64,000 bases of DNA from Legionella steigerwaltii (GTDB lineage Bacteria; Pseudomonadota; Gammaproteobacteria; Legionellales; Legionellaceae), in NCBI RefSeq assembly GCF_001468065.1, contig NZ_LNYZ01000004.1:1-64000 (forward strand), in the 5' to 3' direction. This document shows positions 35,992 to 46,695 of the stretch, one piece after another. The translations under genes and the position numbers were made by a program. Under the pieces are notes generated by a model, which saw nothing but the letters and a program-made list of their open reading frames with translations, had not been told where the DNA came from and ran no database searches. Each line of letters starts with the position of its first letter. Position 1 is the stretch's first letter.

Positions 35992-37461
35992 TTATTTCGG
36001 AGCACTAGGAAAATCTGCATTACAATCATATCGATTATCATTTGCTAAAAAAGTCTTACAGCTTTGATTAATCGTATATTTCACAGTGGTAGAATCTGGA
36101 ACAGCAGTATTTTGTTTGGAATACATTTGCCAAATAATAACACCTCCACTATCCTTTTGCTGGTCAAGAATTTTATTAACTAATTGATTTGTCAGTTGTA
36201 ATTGACCATTAATATTTTTAGGATAAGCTGGCTGATTGACTTGAAAACCAAATTGAATTTTTGCATTAATATGATATTTAGCGGGTAAAAAAGTTACTTT
36301 TCCAATATTATCAATTGTTAGACTAGGTTTGCTTACAGTCTCTGCTTGCAACCAATTCGTATAGTCTTTCATATATGCGCTGACTTGACCTGGTAAATCT
36401 AAAGGTCCATCAACATATGGTGCGCATACTGCCGGGTTATCACCGCATAAATCATAGGTCATCAAGCCCAAGGTATCAAAACGTGACACTACTGCCTGAT
36501 CCTTATTCATCAGGTTATACCATAACCCTTTCAAATTTCCTTTCCACCAAAGACCACCCTTTGTATATATATCAGGGAATTTTTCTCCAGTTACAAAGCC
36601 TGTAATTGGGCGTGCCCCAACAGGAGGCGCAGCGGTAGCAAATTTAAGGTATTTAGCTCCTGGGTCATCCATTAGTGCATGTAAAATTGCATCAACTTTA
36701 TCAATTGTTTTAGGCATAACAAACGAAGAGCCAGAACTTGTTCCATATTTCATAAAGTTGTTATAAGTTGGTCCTCCTGCATTCAGTATTCTTCTGGCTA
36801 TACCCGTTGACCACTCTCCATCAGTACTGGGTCCCCATGTCACTGCATACTGATTCGCATGCCACATTTCTTCATAGTCAAAATCAATACCATCTACACC
36901 CAAATCATTTGCTAATTTGATTAAATTTGTATAAGAGGTTTTTGCTTTTTGAGCTTGCACCTTATCAGGGTTAGTCGGGTCCGGAAACCAATCGTAAAAA
37001 ACTTGGGTTTGAGCGGAGGAACGCGGACCACAAGCCTCCTGAGCTACCTCAAAGTTACAGCTGTAATTCCATCCTCCTACAGAGAGAAACGTTTGAATAT
37101 TTTTTTCTTTAGATAGTTTGATCGCTGCTTTTAATGCATTAAATGCCGGCGCCCCTTTGCCATCATGGTCCGTAAAATAGCCTAATATACCCGTATCAGC
37201 AAGGCTACCTGTCTGATAATCATTTAATGTTGGTCGAACAAATGAAAAGAGTACGCGGTTAAAGTTAGGTTTTTGAAGTTTAGTCAAATCACTAACATAT
37301 TGTTGAAGTTGTTCAGGTTTGTCTAGAAGCAAATAAACAGATACAATTTTTTCATTGGCAGTGTCATTGGTGTTCATTGATGCCTGGGCAACAAGAGTAG
37401 AAGATCCCAGCATCGATATGGTATATAGCACAGAGAGATAAATCTGTTTTAAGTTCATCAC
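35992..37461 (-). CDS. Secreted GH18 chitinase
   Basis: The 489-residue protein has a signal peptide (ending about LVAQA, residue 27). Its glycoside-hydrolase-18 barrel shows the SxGG strand FLSVGGWNYS (126-134) and the catalytic DxxDxDxE motif DGIDFDYE with acid Glu197. It hydrolyses beta-1,4-N-acetylglucosamine polymers. There is no separate chitin-binding domain. It may serve nutrition or host interaction. It is transcribed alone, towards ppsR. Confidence 0.9.
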   Translation of the reverse strand: MMNLKQIYLSVLYTISMLGSSTLVAQASMNTNDTANEKIVSVYLLLDKPEQLQQYVSDLTKLQKPNFNRVLFSFVRPTLNDYQTGSLADTGILGYFTDHDGKGAPAFNALKAAIKLSKEKNIQTFLSVGGWNYSCNFEVAQEACGPRSSAQTQVFYDWFPDPTNPDKVQAQKAKTSYTNLIKLANDLGVDGIDFDYEEMWHANQYAVTWGPSTDGEWSTGIARRILNAGGPTYNNFMKYGTSSGSSFVMPKTIDKVDAILHALMDDPGAKYLKFATAAPPVGARPITGFVTGEKFPDIYTKGGLWWKGNLKGLWYNLMNKDQAVVSRFDTLGLMTYDLCGDNPAVCAPYVDGPLDLPGQVSAYMKDYTNWLQAETVSKPSLTIDNIGKVTFLPAKYHINAKIQFGFQVNQPAYPKNINGQLQLTNQLVNKILDQQKDSGGVIIWQMYSKQNTAVPDSTTVKYTINQSCKTFLANDNRYDCNADFPSAPK

Positions 37462-37529
37462 CTATCCCTGACTGCTCAATGAATATTTGATTAAATTATA
37501 TATATTTAATTGGGATAAGCAAATGGATC

Positions 37530-37558
37530 AACCCCAGGGATTAATAATCCGTGGGGTT
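37530..37558. terminator. Stem-loop after prpD
   Basis: AACCCC and GGGGTT form outer pairs with GGATT/AATCC inside, 22 bp after the prpD stop on the minus strand. No T-run follows, so efficiency is uncertain. Confidence 0.45.
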
Positions 37559-37580
37559 CAAAGGGCACTAATTAAATGAA

Positions 37581-39029
37581 CTACGATACAACCCATAGTT
37601 GCATGAAATCTTCTACTTTCATTGCTGCAAGCGTATTTGTATCACTCATAGCGTGCATGATGCGTTCAACGCGATCTGTAGAAAACTGAGTACTTAAATT
37701 CTTCTTAAATTTGGATAATAGAACAGGGATACCTTCTTCACGTCTGCGTTTGTGACCAATTGGGTATTCCACTGTAATTAAATCACTCTCAGTTCCATCT
37801 TTAAAAATTATCTTTATACTATTTGCAATAGAGCGCTTTTCGGGATCAAGATAATCACGAGAAAAATGTTCATTTTCAGTGACATGCATTTTATCGCGCA
37901 ATGCATCGATGCGTGGATCTGCAGCCACATCATCCTCATAATGTTCGGCCTTTAAGTCGCCAAATAATAAACCTATAGCAACCATGTATTGCAAACAATG
38001 ATCTCGATCTGCGGGATTATGCAAAACACCTTGCTTACTAATAATTCGAATTGCCGACTCATGGGTCACTAAATCAATTCGAGCTATATCATCAAATCGG
38101 TGTTTCACTATAGGATGCAACATCACGGCACACTCAACAGCAGTTTGTGCATGGAATTCGGCAGGATAGGATAACTTAAATAAAACGTTTTCCATAACAT
38201 AACTGCCATACTGACGCTGAAATTTAAATACTTTCTTTTCAAAAAGAACATCATAAAAACCCCATGTCGGGGCGCTTAAAGCACTTGGATAGCCCATTTC
38301 TCCTGCTTTAGCAATTAAAGCCAATCGCACAGCTCGGGACGTAGCATCCCCTGCAGCCCATGACTTTCTTGAGCCGGCATTCGGAGCATGTCTATAAGTT
38401 CGCAGACTTTGGCCATCCACAAAAACTTGCGACAAAGTTCTTAACATCGTGTCTCTATCAGCACCAAACAATTGGGCTGCAACTGCGGCACTGGCAACTT
38501 TAACCAAAAAGACATGATCTAACCCAACTCGATTAAAACTGTTTTCCAGAGCGAGACACCCCTGAATTTCATGCGCCTTAATCATAGCGGTAAGTACATC
38601 CTGCATTAAAATTGGTGTTTTACCCTTTGTACAATTTTGTCGACACATATAATCTGCAACTGCAAGAATGGCGCCTAAATTATCGGAAGGATGACCCCAT
38701 TCTGCCGCAAGCCATGTGTCATTGAAATCGAGCCAACGGATCATAGCACCGATATTGAAAGCAGCTTGTACTGGGTCTAACTCATATGCAGTACCAGGAA
38801 CCCGTGCTCCACCAGAGAGAACAGCGCCAGGAACAACTGGACCTAAAAGTTTGGTACATTCAGAGAAATTTAGTGCAAGAATACCACAACCCAATGTATC
38901 CATGAGACATAAGCGAGCCGTTTCATAAGCTAAAGCACTATCAATTTTCTTGTTTAATACATAATCCGCAATATCAATCATTACCTGATCGTAATCAGGC
39001 TTAATGTTATCTTCTACATAACTGTGCAT
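37581..39029 (-). CDS. prpD: 2-methylcitrate dehydratase
   Basis: The 482-residue enzyme of the MmgE/PrpD family dehydrates 2-methylcitrate to 2-methylaconitate in propionyl-CoA breakdown. Family stretches include [29 protein letters not shown] and [20 protein letters not shown]. Its length and position after prpC fit the cytoplasmic PrpD. A 98-bp gap holding a strong stem-loop separates it from prpC, so its expression may be lower or set separately. Confidence 0.94.
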   Translation of the reverse strand: MHSYVEDNIKPDYDQVMIDIADYVLNKKIDSALAYETARLCLMDTLGCGILALNFSECTKLLGPVVPGAVLSGGARVPGTAYELDPVQAAFNIGAMIRWLDFNDTWLAAEWGHPSDNLGAILAVADYMCRQNCTKGKTPILMQDVLTAMIKAHEIQGCLALENSFNRVGLDHVFLVKVASAAVAAQLFGADRDTMLRTLSQVFVDGQSLRTYRHAPNAGSRKSWAAGDATSRAVRLALIAKAGEMGYPSALSAPTWGFYDVLFEKKVFKFQRQYGSYVMENVLFKLSYPAEFHAQTAVECAVMLHPIVKHRFDDIARIDLVTHESAIRIISKQGVLHNPADRDHCLQYMVAIGLLFGDLKAEHYEDDVAADPRIDALRDKMHVTENEHFSRDYLDPEKRSIANSIKIIFKDGTESDLITVEYPIGHKRRREEGIPVLLSKFKKNLSTQFSTDRVERIMHAMSDTNTLAAMKVEDFMQLWVVS

Positions 39030-39072
39030 AATAACCTCTTGTGTCTACGATACTATCATTATGTTAAGAAAT

Positions 39073-39098
39073 CCCTTCTCCCCCATAAGGGAGAAGGG
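39073..39098. terminator. Strong stem-loop between prpC and prpD
   Basis: CCCTTCTCCC and GGGAGAAGGG form a perfect 10-bp stem with a 6-base loop. On the minus strand it is followed by ATTTCTT, a weak T-rich stretch, so it may cause partial termination or protect the upstream message. Confidence 0.6.
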
Positions 39099-39127
39099 AA
39101 ACCATATTTAATATATGAATTGAACAG

Positions 39128-40246
39128 TTACCCTCTCGTCTCAATAGTAGGGAACTTCTGGGGTTCAGGCCCGGTATATTCAGAAGTTGGTCTTATTAAT
39201 TTATTATTTGCTCTTTGTTCAAATACATGTGCTGACCATCCTGTAATACGCGACATAACAAAAATCGGAGTGAACAAAAACGTAGGAATGCCACAATAGT
39301 GGTATGCTGAAGCGCTATAAAAATCCAGATTTGGGAATAATTTCTTTTCATTCCACATCACTTCTTCAATGCGTTCTGAAATGTGATACAAAAGAAGATC
39401 CCCTTTAGCCTCACCTAAACGAAATGACCACTTTTTGATAATGTCAGAACGAGGATCACTGGTTGTATACACACGATGTCCAAATCCCATAATAAGCGCT
39501 TTATTAAGCAGCATTTTTTTCAATTCAGTTTCGGCTTGATCAGGGCTATTAAAACGTCCTATAAGGTCCATTGCCGCTTCATTAGCGCCTCCATGTAAAG
39601 GGCCACGTAGTGTACCAATTGCACTTGTAATTGCAGAATAGAAATCGGCAAGTGTTGCGGCAGTCACTCGTGCAGCAAAGGTAGATGCATTGAACTCATG
39701 CTCTGCATATAAAATTAAGGATACATTCATCATTTGAGCTTCTAATTTACTTGGCTTTCGGCCATGCAATAAAGCAAGAAAATGAGCGCCGGTTGTTTCT
39801 TCATCACTTAAACCAGATATTTCTTTATTATGGAAATGCCATGCGTACCAGTAACACATCATTCCTGGAAATAAAGCCAATAAACGATCTGCAACATGAT
39901 TTTCCTGAGAAAAATTATCTTCTGGTTCAATTGTTCCCAAAAAGGAACAGCCAGTTCTCAACACGTCCATGGGATGAGTGTTTTTAGGAATTAATTTAAG
40001 AATTGTCTTTAAACTTTCTGGTAATGTTCTCAAGCCAGTCAGCTTTTTGGTATATGCATCCAATTCTTTTTGAGTAGGAAGCTTCCCGTAGAGTAACAAA
40101 TAGGCTACTTCCTCAAACGTGGCATACTCAGCTAAATCATCAATTGAGTAGCCTCTATAATTTAAACCTTTACCTGCTAGCCCAACTGTACAAATTGCTG
40201 ATTGTCCTGCAACAACACCGGCTAAACCGCCGCTTTTAACACTCAT
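39128..40246 (-). CDS. prpC: 2-methylcitrate synthase
   Basis: The 372-residue protein is a citrate-synthase-fold enzyme, condensing propionyl-CoA with oxaloacetate. It shows [18 protein letters not shown] at the N-terminus, [29 protein letters not shown]-like [13 protein letters not shown] and [16 protein letters not shown] with the catalytic His residues. It is shorter than the usual 427-residue citrate synthase, and the prpB/prpD context supports the methylcitrate assignment. Its start overlaps the prpB end by 11 bases. Confidence 0.93.
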   Translation of the reverse strand: MSVKSGGLAGVVAGQSAICTVGLAGKGLNYRGYSIDDLAEYATFEEVAYLLLYGKLPTQKELDAYTKKLTGLRTLPESLKTILKLIPKNTHPMDVLRTGCSFLGTIEPEDNFSQENHVADRLLALFPGMMCYWYAWHFHNKEISGLSDEETTGAHFLALLHGRKPSKLEAQMMNVSLILYAEHEFNASTFAARVTAATLADFYSAITSAIGTLRGPLHGGANEAAMDLIGRFNSPDQAETELKKMLLNKALIMGFGHRVYTTSDPRSDIIKKWSFRLGEAKGDLLLYHISERIEEVMWNEKKLFPNLDFYSASAYHYCGIPTFLFTPIFVMSRITGWSAHVFEQRANNKLIRPTSEYTGPEPQKFPTIETRG

Positions 40247-41120
40247 TGTCTTCCTCCATCAATTGGTCTAGTTTTTGTTCGTATTGATAATAACCAAGTA
40301 CTTCATACAATTCTTCTCGAGTTTGCATTTTATCCAGCATGGATTTTTGTGTCCCATCCTGAAGAATGGTCTTATATGTATTCAAAGCGGCTTGGGACAT
40401 TGCTCTGAATGCGCTTAAAGGGTATAAAACGAGCGACACACCAACTTGTTTCAGCTCGTCTTGACTAAATAAAGGAGTTTTACCAAATTCAGTTATATTC
40501 GCCAGAACAGGTACTTGGACTGCTTGTGTAAACGTTTGATATTCATCAAGACGAGTCATCGCCTCAGGAAATATCATATCAGCGCCCAATTCAATGCAAA
40601 GCAATGCTCGTTCGATTGCTGCGTTCATACCTTCAACAGCATAGGCATCTGTTCTTGCCATAACGACAAAATCGGGATCCTGACGTGCATCAACTGCAGA
40701 TTTAATTCGATCCCCCATTTCTTTCATAGATACAATGGCTTTATTAGGTCTGTGTCCACATCGTTTTGCCAATACTTGATCTTCAATATGAATGGCTGCA
40801 ACTCCCGTTTTCTCCATGAGTTTTATTGTTCTGGCTATATTAAAAGCATGTCCCCATCCAGTATCTACATCAACAAGAAGGGGTAGAGAACATGCTTCAG
40901 TAATTCGACGTGCATCTTCAAGCACTTGCGATAAATTGGTCATACCAAGATCGGGTATACCATAAGAGGCATTTGCAACCCCTGCTCCGGAAAGATAAAT
41001 TGCTTTGGCCCCAGCAAATTGCGCAAGCATAGCAGAATAAGCGTTTATGGTACCCAATACAGGTAACGGTTTATTTTCTTTGATTGTCTGTTTGAAGGCT
41101 TTGCCCATGGAACCTGCCAT
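40236..41120 (-). CDS. prpB: Methylisocitrate lyase
   Basis: The 294-residue enzyme of the isocitrate-lyase/PEP-mutase superfamily splits 2-methylisocitrate to pyruvate and succinate. The catalytic loop KRCGH is at residues 119-123, with [13 protein letters not shown] (metal-binding Asp residues) before it. The start at 41120 is chosen because AAGGAG lies 8 bases upstream; a GTG nine bases earlier abuts that site. It is first gene of prpB-prpC-prpD. No PrpR-type regulator is seen next to it. Confidence 0.94.
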   Translation of the reverse strand: MAGSMGKAFKQTIKENKPLPVLGTINAYSAMLAQFAGAKAIYLSGAGVANASYGIPDLGMTNLSQVLEDARRITEACSLPLLVDVDTGWGHAFNIARTIKLMEKTGVAAIHIEDQVLAKRCGHRPNKAIVSMKEMGDRIKSAVDARQDPDFVVMARTDAYAVEGMNAAIERALLCIELGADMIFPEAMTRLDEYQTFTQAVQVPVLANITEFGKTPLFSQDELKQVGVSLVLYPLSAFRAMSQAALNTYKTILQDGTQKSMLDKMQTREELYEVLGYYQYEQKLDQLMEEDNEC

Positions 41121-41157
41121 TAGCGTCACTCCTTGATCTTAAAATATATGAACCATC

Positions 41158-41221
41158 GTAGCCTGGGTGCAGCGCAGCGGAACCCGGGTTTCTTGAGTGG
41201 ATTCCTGAACTATCCAGCTAC
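41158..41221. repeat. Palindromic intergenic repeat, copy 5 (right arm decayed)
   Basis: Left arm GTAGCCTGGGTGCAGCGCAG with CCCGGG is intact; the right arm is reduced to a short CCAGCTAC-like end. It lies 34 bp after the mnmC stop codon (minus strand). Confidence 0.78.
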
Positions 41222-41255
41222 AGGTTTAGTATTATGCTCTAATGAGAATTTCATC

Positions 41256-43277
41256 TCAATCGATTTTAATAGCACCACGAATTATATTTTTACGTAAGAA
41301 ACGTGCGGGTGATAAAGCGTGTTGTAAACTTCTTGGTAAACAACTTATTTCATTATTAATTACAGAAGCGAGCCATTCTGCGCATAAAGGAATGGTCGTA
41401 AGACCGCGAGAACCAAAGCCAGCACAGGCATAAAGCCCAGGATAATAAGATCCAGCCTGGGCTATCCAACGTTTTGCGTTCGTTTCCAATTGCGCAAATT
41501 GTTGTATAAATTGCTCAGCCTCAGCAATTTTACCTACTAAAGGAAGATAATCCGGTGTTGATGCTCTAACTCCAGCCCAGTGGTTGCTTACCTCATTAGA
41601 CCATAAAATCTCCGGGGCGAGTTGTCTAAGTTTATCTAGGTTAATTCGATCATCATGGGATTTAAGTTGAGGCTCTGCTGATTTTAACTCATAAGTGGCG
41701 CCTAATTGATGTATACCTCTAAGTGCAGGAAGAACATGACCATCACCGCATATTGGCAATTTTAAGCGAGTACTTTGTTCTGTTGCCGAAATTGCTGTCA
41801 TTTGACCTCGGATAGGTTTGACAGGCAGATGTTTAGTTTCTTTAAACGAATTAATTTTATAACCATTTGCTAGAATAAGCACTTCAGTTTCTAAATCATT
41901 CACTATCCACCTTTTCTCAAAAGCTAATTGACTTACTGACGTATTAGTTAACAGAGAAATACCTTCTCTATTAATTAAAAACCGACATAACTCTGGGGAA
42001 TTAATCCATCCTGACAAAGGAATATATAATCCGGGCTTATCTAACAAAAAACCTGCCAAATCAGAAGCTTGTTGTATATCGACTAGAGAACCCAACTCTG
42101 GATAATGATCCAGCCAAGAATGTAAACTGGATTGGGTTGCCTTTTCCTTGTCAGAGTATGCAAGAAGCAAAGAACCACACAATTCACCAATCTTTGCCTG
42201 ATTTAAAATACGTTGATAGGTTTTTGCAGCATACAAAAATGCAGCTAACATAAATTGTGTTAAGGGTGAGTTGTAAGCAGAGAGCTTAGGGAACAAAACC
42301 GCTTGCTGATTTGCTGATCCGCCATTACCCACCTGAGCCAACTCATCAACAAGAGTAACCGTCCACCCTCTCTTATTAAGTGCATATGCAGTAAAACAAC
42401 CAGCTAAGCCAGCTCCTAAAATAACAGCTGATCTACTGGAATACTGCTCAGGCACACTCACATGCCAAGGTGTATGTCGTTTTGTTTTTGTTGCATTTTG
42501 TATTGTAGTTTGTATAAAACGAGCACAAAGCATATGGCGTTTTCGCCCAAACCCTTTTCTTTTTTCGACAACAAATCCATTTTCACTTAAGCTTTTTTTA
42601 ACAGAGCCTGCAGCAGTATATGTTGCTAAGGTAGTTTGCTCTTTAGACAACAGAGCAATCGTTTTAAGTAAAGCATCCGACCACATACTTTTATTTTTAG
42701 CTGGCGCAAAGCCATCTAGAAACCATGCATCAACAAATACTGTTCTGAGTTTTTTTTCCAGCGAGGGTTCTCCACAAATTAATAGCTGTTCATAGCACTC
42801 CAGCGCATCTCCTAACATTAAAGTTAAAGTCACTCTGCCATCACAAAAAGTCAGATGATGATATCCAGGAGTCAATACGGGATAATGTGCTATAAGTTGC
42901 TGGGCTTGCTTTTCTAATTGCGGCCAGAAAGCAAGACTTCTTGTTAAATCAGGAAGAGATAAAGGATGTTTTTCACATGAAATGAAATGCAATTGGCAGG
43001 ATTTAGGAGCATGTTGTTCCCAAAGACTCCAGCTGACAAGAAAATTTAAACCGATTCCAAACCCAGTCTCAGCAATAGTAAATCTTTGTGGTTTATCATT
43101 AGGAAACGATTGCCAACGCTTGATTAGATTATTTCCATCAATAAATACATGAAGCGATTGATTTATCCCACCTTCAGAAGAATGGTAAATATCATCATAT
43201 TGCATTGAAAACGGCAGAGTCCCACGCCAATCCAGCTCTGCCTTTTTAATAGGTACAAAAAAATTACTCACATACAA
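41256..43277 (-). CDS. mnmC: Bifunctional tRNA mnm5s2U methyltransferase / FAD oxidoreductase
   Basis: The 673-residue, two-domain protein has an N-terminal SAM-dependent methyltransferase (about 1-235, with ETGFGIGLNFL and DAWFLDGFAPAKNKSMWS) and a C-terminal FAD-dependent oxidoreductase (about 260-640, with AVILGAGLAGCFTAYALNKR). It completes the 5-methylaminomethyl group on wobble U34 of several tRNAs. The start is unclear: the frame opens with TTG 43277, a GTG lies two codons in, and there is no ATG near. It overlaps the end of the POT transporter gene by about 14 bases, so coupled translation may explain the weak start codon. Confidence 0.93.
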   Translation of the reverse strand: MYVSNFFVPIKKAELDWRGTLPFSMQYDDIYHSSEGGINQSLHVFIDGNNLIKRWQSFPNDKPQRFTIAETGFGIGLNFLVSWSLWEQHAPKSCQLHFISCEKHPLSLPDLTRSLAFWPQLEKQAQQLIAHYPVLTPGYHHLTFCDGRVTLTLMLGDALECYEQLLICGEPSLEKKLRTVFVDAWFLDGFAPAKNKSMWSDALLKTIALLSKEQTTLATYTAAGSVKKSLSENGFVVEKRKGFGRKRHMLCARFIQTTIQNATKTKRHTPWHVSVPEQYSSRSAVILGAGLAGCFTAYALNKRGWTVTLVDELAQVGNGGSANQQAVLFPKLSAYNSPLTQFMLAAFLYAAKTYQRILNQAKIGELCGSLLLAYSDKEKATQSSLHSWLDHYPELGSLVDIQQASDLAGFLLDKPGLYIPLSGWINSPELCRFLINREGISLLTNTSVSQLAFEKRWIVNDLETEVLILANGYKINSFKETKHLPVKPIRGQMTAISATEQSTRLKLPICGDGHVLPALRGIHQLGATYELKSAEPQLKSHDDRINLDKLRQLAPEILWSNEVSNHWAGVRASTPDYLPLVGKIAEAEQFIQQFAQLETNAKRWIAQAGSYYPGLYACAGFGSRGLTTIPLCAEWLASVINNEISCLPRSLQHALSPARFLRKNIIRGAIKID

Positions 43278-44793
43278 CCACTCGATTTGTAGACATACTT
43301 TGGGGTTCTTGCAATTCAGTTAGCTTTTTTTCCTGAATGAGCTCCCGCAACTTAGGCACTAGGATAAAAAGCACAATTGAAGACCCAATTGCAAATAACC
43401 CTAGCATTAAAAACACATGGCTATAACCACTATTAGTTACCAAAGGTGAAACACTGTCCTGCCCCTCAATCATCAAGTTTGAACTATAGCTAGACAAAGT
43501 TGCACCAACACCTGAATTGAGCATCCACATTCCCATCATCACACCCTGCAATGATGAAGGAGCCAAATATCCTATCATAGCATAGCCAATTGGCGATATT
43601 AAAAGTTCACCAATACTTTGTAAAATATAACTAGTAATAATCCAACTGGGGCTCACTAATCCTTCATAATTAGCGTACGCTATGCCAATAGGCAATATGG
43701 CAAAAGCAATCCCAATAAAAAGTAATGCCAGTGCAAACTGAGTAGGAATATTAATTTGTACGCCATTTCCGCGCATTTTATGTAATAATACCCCTAATAA
43801 TGGACCACCAATGACTATAGCTACCGTATTAATATTTTGGAACCATTGTGGTGGAATAATCCAACTTGCATATTCTCGCTGCACATTATGATCAATAAAG
43901 ACAGTAAGCCCCATTGGTGCTATTTGATAGAGCATCCAAAAAACAGTCCCTACAATCATAAGCACGGCAAACGCAACCATTTTATCTCTGGCTTCTTTTG
44001 CTGGTTGTTGTTTTGCCAAATACAAAATTACTCCAAGCATTAATACGCCTGTCACAAGGACTAACTTTTTAGCCCAGTCAGCATATTGCAACATTCCACT
44101 CAACATGAAAGGAAGTATAATAATAAGTATGACTCCTAAAAGAACAGCTCGTTTTTGAGAAAGTTTGTCTTTTTTGGAAAAGATCGTTTCTGCATCGGAT
44201 AATTGATGCCAACAATACAAGCAAATGATCAAAGCAATTAAATTCCCTAAGCTACTCAATAAAAAAAGACGTTCATAATTCTGGGTAAGTTGAAAAACAC
44301 CACTCAAGCTAAAACCAACAAAAAAACCAATATTCATCCCTGCGTAGTTCATAAGAAAAGCAGTCTCCCGACGAGTGTCTTCAGGAGCAAAACGTTGGGT
44401 TAACATGCAATTTAAGCACGTTACATTTAAACCGGACCCGGTTAAAAAAGCAGCTAAACCATAATAAAGAAACGAGATCTCTCCAAATGATAATAAAATA
44501 CATCCTATAATTTGTGCTACCATTCCTGCACAAAACAACGCGCGGTTCGAGAGCAAACGCCCGCCCCAAAAACCACCAAGCAAATGCAAGCCGTAATTGA
44601 ATGCAATAAATACACCCATAATGCTATTGGCAGTGCTAATTTGAAGCCCTAACTTCCCTTTCATGTACAAAACAAGCGTTGAGTAAAGAACACTAAAACT
44701 TAAAGTCGAAACAATCTGAATAAAAAAAAGAGGAACAATTCCTTGTGGCATCGATTTGATGAATTCCTTTTTGTTTGCCATTACCGACATCAT
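43264..44793 (-). CDS. POT/PTR2-family peptide transporter
   Basis: The 509-residue inner-membrane proton-coupled oligopeptide transporter has about 12-14 hydrophobic helices and the family features GGFWGGRLLSNR after helix 2, MNYAGMNIGFFVGFSLSG, and a late GELLISPIGYAMIG. It imports di- and tripeptides. AAGGA lies just upstream of adjacent ATG codons at 44793/44790; the second has better spacing. It overlaps mnmC, an unusual pairing without an obvious functional link. Confidence 0.9.
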   Translation of the reverse strand: MMSVMANKKEFIKSMPQGIVPLFFIQIVSTLSFSVLYSTLVLYMKGKLGLQISTANSIMGVFIAFNYGLHLLGGFWGGRLLSNRALFCAGMVAQIIGCILLSFGEISFLYYGLAAFLTGSGLNVTCLNCMLTQRFAPEDTRRETAFLMNYAGMNIGFFVGFSLSGVFQLTQNYERLFLLSSLGNLIALIICLYCWHQLSDAETIFSKKDKLSQKRAVLLGVILIIILPFMLSGMLQYADWAKKLVLVTGVLMLGVILYLAKQQPAKEARDKMVAFAVLMIVGTVFWMLYQIAPMGLTVFIDHNVQREYASWIIPPQWFQNINTVAIVIGGPLLGVLLHKMRGNGVQINIPTQFALALLFIGIAFAILPIGIAYANYEGLVSPSWIITSYILQSIGELLISPIGYAMIGYLAPSSLQGVMMGMWMLNSGVGATLSSYSSNLMIEGQDSVSPLVTNSGYSHVFLMLGLFAIGSSIVLFILVPKLRELIQEKKLTELQEPQSMSTNRVVVCE

Positions 44794-44895
44794 GACTTCC
44801 TTGTTATTTCAAGACCGTCTCTGAATATGACATGTGGGAAAATTACTGTCTAGTATCTTTAAAAATTTATTTTTTTACCTTTTTATACTCCAGAT

Positions 44896-44970
44896 GTAGC
44901 CTGGATTAGCGCAGCGTAATCAGGGATCTTCACATATAAACCCGGATTACGCTGCGCTAATCCGGACTAC
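44896..44970. repeat. Palindromic intergenic repeat, copy 6 (GATTACGC subtype)
   Basis: Arms GTAGCCTGGATTAGCGCAGC and GCGCTAATCCGGACTAC: same ends as the other copies but a different inner sequence. It lies 20 bp after the hemL stop codon (minus strand). Confidence 0.88.
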
Positions 44971-44990
44971 AATTTAGACATATCGATTTA

Positions 44991-46277
44991 TTATTTTTTC
45001 AACTGTTGCAGAACTTCCTCGGCAGCCATTTGAGTTTTAACAATTTCATCTTTTCCATGTGCGCTAGAAACAAAACCAGCTTCATACATAGAAGGAGCAA
45101 AATAAACACCTTTTCCTAACATCCCGTGATAGAACTTTTTAAATAAAACCTCATCGGATGCAGCGATGTCCGCATAATCTGCAATACGGGTTTTCTCTGT
45201 AAAACAAAAACCAAACATACCACCTAGTGAAGCGGCAAAAAATGGAATATTTAATGTTTCAGCAACAGAGGCTAAAGCTTGAGTTAGCGTTTGTGTGGTC
45301 TGGCTTAACTTGTCAAAAAATCCATTTTTTTCAATTTCGGATAAAGTTGCAAGGCCTGCGGCCATAGCTAATGGGTTCCCAGAAAGTGTTCCAGCTTGAT
45401 AAACAGGCCCCTCAGGTGCTAAAAAGGACATGACTTCTGCTCGCCCACCCAAAGCACCTACAGGCATGCCTCCGCCAATAACTTTACCAAGGGTAGTAAT
45501 ATCAGGAGTGATTCCGAATACGCCTTGAGCTCCAGTTAACCCCACTCTAAAACCAGTCATTACTTCATCAAAAATCAATAAGGCGCTGTATTTATCACAT
45601 AATTGACGTAATCCTTGCAAAAACTCTAGATCTGGCAAAACGAAGCCCATATTTCCTGCAACTGGTTCTAAGATTACCGCAGCAATATCATCAGGAAATT
45701 TTTCAAATAATTGTGCTGTTTGCTCTAGATCATTAAAATTTGCGGTTAGAGTGTGCTCTGTAACACTTTGTGGAATTCCGGGGGTTGAAGGTATACCTAA
45801 GGTAAGAAGACCAGAGCCCGCTTTGACTAGCAAACTATCGCTATGTCCATGATAACAACCATTAAATTTTATAAATTTATTTTTCTTGGTTACTCCACGA
45901 GCCAACCGAATAGCAGTCATTGTTGCTTCAGTGCCAGAATTTACCATCCGTACTTTTTCAATTGAAGGGATTAAAGAGATAATTTTCTCAGCCAATTGTA
46001 CTTCAAGTTCGGTAGGTGCTCCGAAACTCATACCACTATGGAGCACTTTATTTACCGCTTCAATCACCTCTGGATGACAATGTCCAAGGATTAAAGGCCC
46101 CCAAGACCCAACGTAGTCAATGTATTCATTATTATCGACATCTACAAGATAAGCTCCCTTACCTTGTTTAAAAAAGATAGGATCACCGCCAACACCTTTA
46201 AAAGCTCGAACAGGTGAATTAACCCCACCAGGAATAAGTGCTTGGGCTTGATGAAATAAATCTGTTGAACGCGTCAT
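44991..46277 (-). CDS. hemL: Glutamate-1-semialdehyde 2,1-aminomutase
   Basis: The 428-residue PLP enzyme makes 5-aminolevulinate from glutamate-1-semialdehyde, the second step of C5 heme synthesis. The N-terminus [30 protein letters not shown] and the PLP lysine Lys265 in [15 protein letters not shown] are diagnostic. The start at 46277 follows GGAG; upstream in-frame codons have no ribosome site. It is divergent from rubredoxin. Repeat copy 6 lies at its 3' end. Confidence 0.95.
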   Translation of the reverse strand: MTRSTDLFHQAQALIPGGVNSPVRAFKGVGGDPIFFKQGKGAYLVDVDNNEYIDYVGSWGPLILGHCHPEVIEAVNKVLHSGMSFGAPTELEVQLAEKIISLIPSIEKVRMVNSGTEATMTAIRLARGVTKKNKFIKFNGCYHGHSDSLLVKAGSGLLTLGIPSTPGIPQSVTEHTLTANFNDLEQTAQLFEKFPDDIAAVILEPVAGNMGFVLPDLEFLQGLRQLCDKYSALLIFDEVMTGFRVGLTGAQGVFGITPDITTLGKVIGGGMPVGALGGRAEVMSFLAPEGPVYQAGTLSGNPLAMAAGLATLSEIEKNGFFDKLSQTTQTLTQALASVAETLNIPFFAASLGGMFGFCFTEKTRIADYADIAASDEVLFKKFYHGMLGKGVYFAPSMYEAGFVSSAHGKDEIVKTQMAAEEVLQQLKK

Positions 46278-46348
46278 AAAAATCTCCGTAATTTTGCGGT
46301 ATAATATTACATACATTCCGAAAAATTGGCAAAAAAAGAGGGTTAGTC

Positions 46349-46377
46349 TTTACATCGAAGCTTACAATAGCTAAATT
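46349..46377 (+). promoter_or_regulatory. Predicted promoter of the rubredoxin gene
   Basis: TTTACA (46349-46354), 17-bp spacer, TAAATT (46372-46377). Transcription would start near 46384, about 19 bases before the ATG. Confidence 0.45.
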
Positions 46378-46402
46378 ACGCCCTTTTATAACGAGTATTA
46401 TC

Positions 46403-46579
46403 ATGCAAGAATATAAAAAATATATTTGTGTCATCTGTGGCTTTATTTATGATGAAGCTGAAGGATGGCCTGAAGATGGAATTGAGCCGGGTACACGTTG
46501 GGAGGATGTGCCAGAAAACTGGTTTTGTCCAGATTGCGGCGCCGGTAAGGAAGATTTTGATATGGTGGAAATGGAATAA
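46403..46579 (+). CDS. Rubredoxin
   Basis: This 58-residue protein is easily missed because it is short. Two CxxC knuckles bind one iron: Cys9/Cys12 ([15 protein letters not shown]) and Cys42/Cys45 ([13 protein letters not shown]), with the conserved aromatic and acidic residues of type I rubredoxin. It carries single electrons in the cytoplasm, for example to oxidases, peroxidases or hydroxylases. The ribosome site is weak (CGAG). It is divergent from hemL and convergent with hemJ; no rubredoxin reductase is seen in the window. Confidence 0.95.
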   Translation: MQEYKKYICVICGFIYDEAEGWPEDGIEPGTRWEDVPENWFCPDCGAGKEDFDMVEME

Positions 46580-46602
46580 GCTTCTCGATATGGCTGTAAA
46601 AT

Positions 46603-46692
46603 GTAGCCTGGGTGCAGCGAAGCGTAACCCGGGGACTGTATGTCGCGAATTGCTTTCTTAACCCGGGTTACGCTTCGCTGCACCCAGGCTAC
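46603..46692. repeat. Palindromic intergenic repeat, copy 7 (AGCGTAACC subtype)
   Basis: Arms GTAGCCTGGGTGCAGCGAAG and GCTGCACCCAGGCTAC with CCCGGG/CCCGGG inner edges, nearly perfect. It lies between convergent rubredoxin (23 bp) and hemJ (3 bp) stop codons. Confidence 0.93.
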
Positions 46693-46695
46693 ATT

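Noticed and set aside
37581-41129. Search for a PrpR-type regulator or aconitase (acnD/prpF) in the prp region
   Set aside because: None is present between mnmC and the chitinase gene; only prpB, prpC and prpD are seen.
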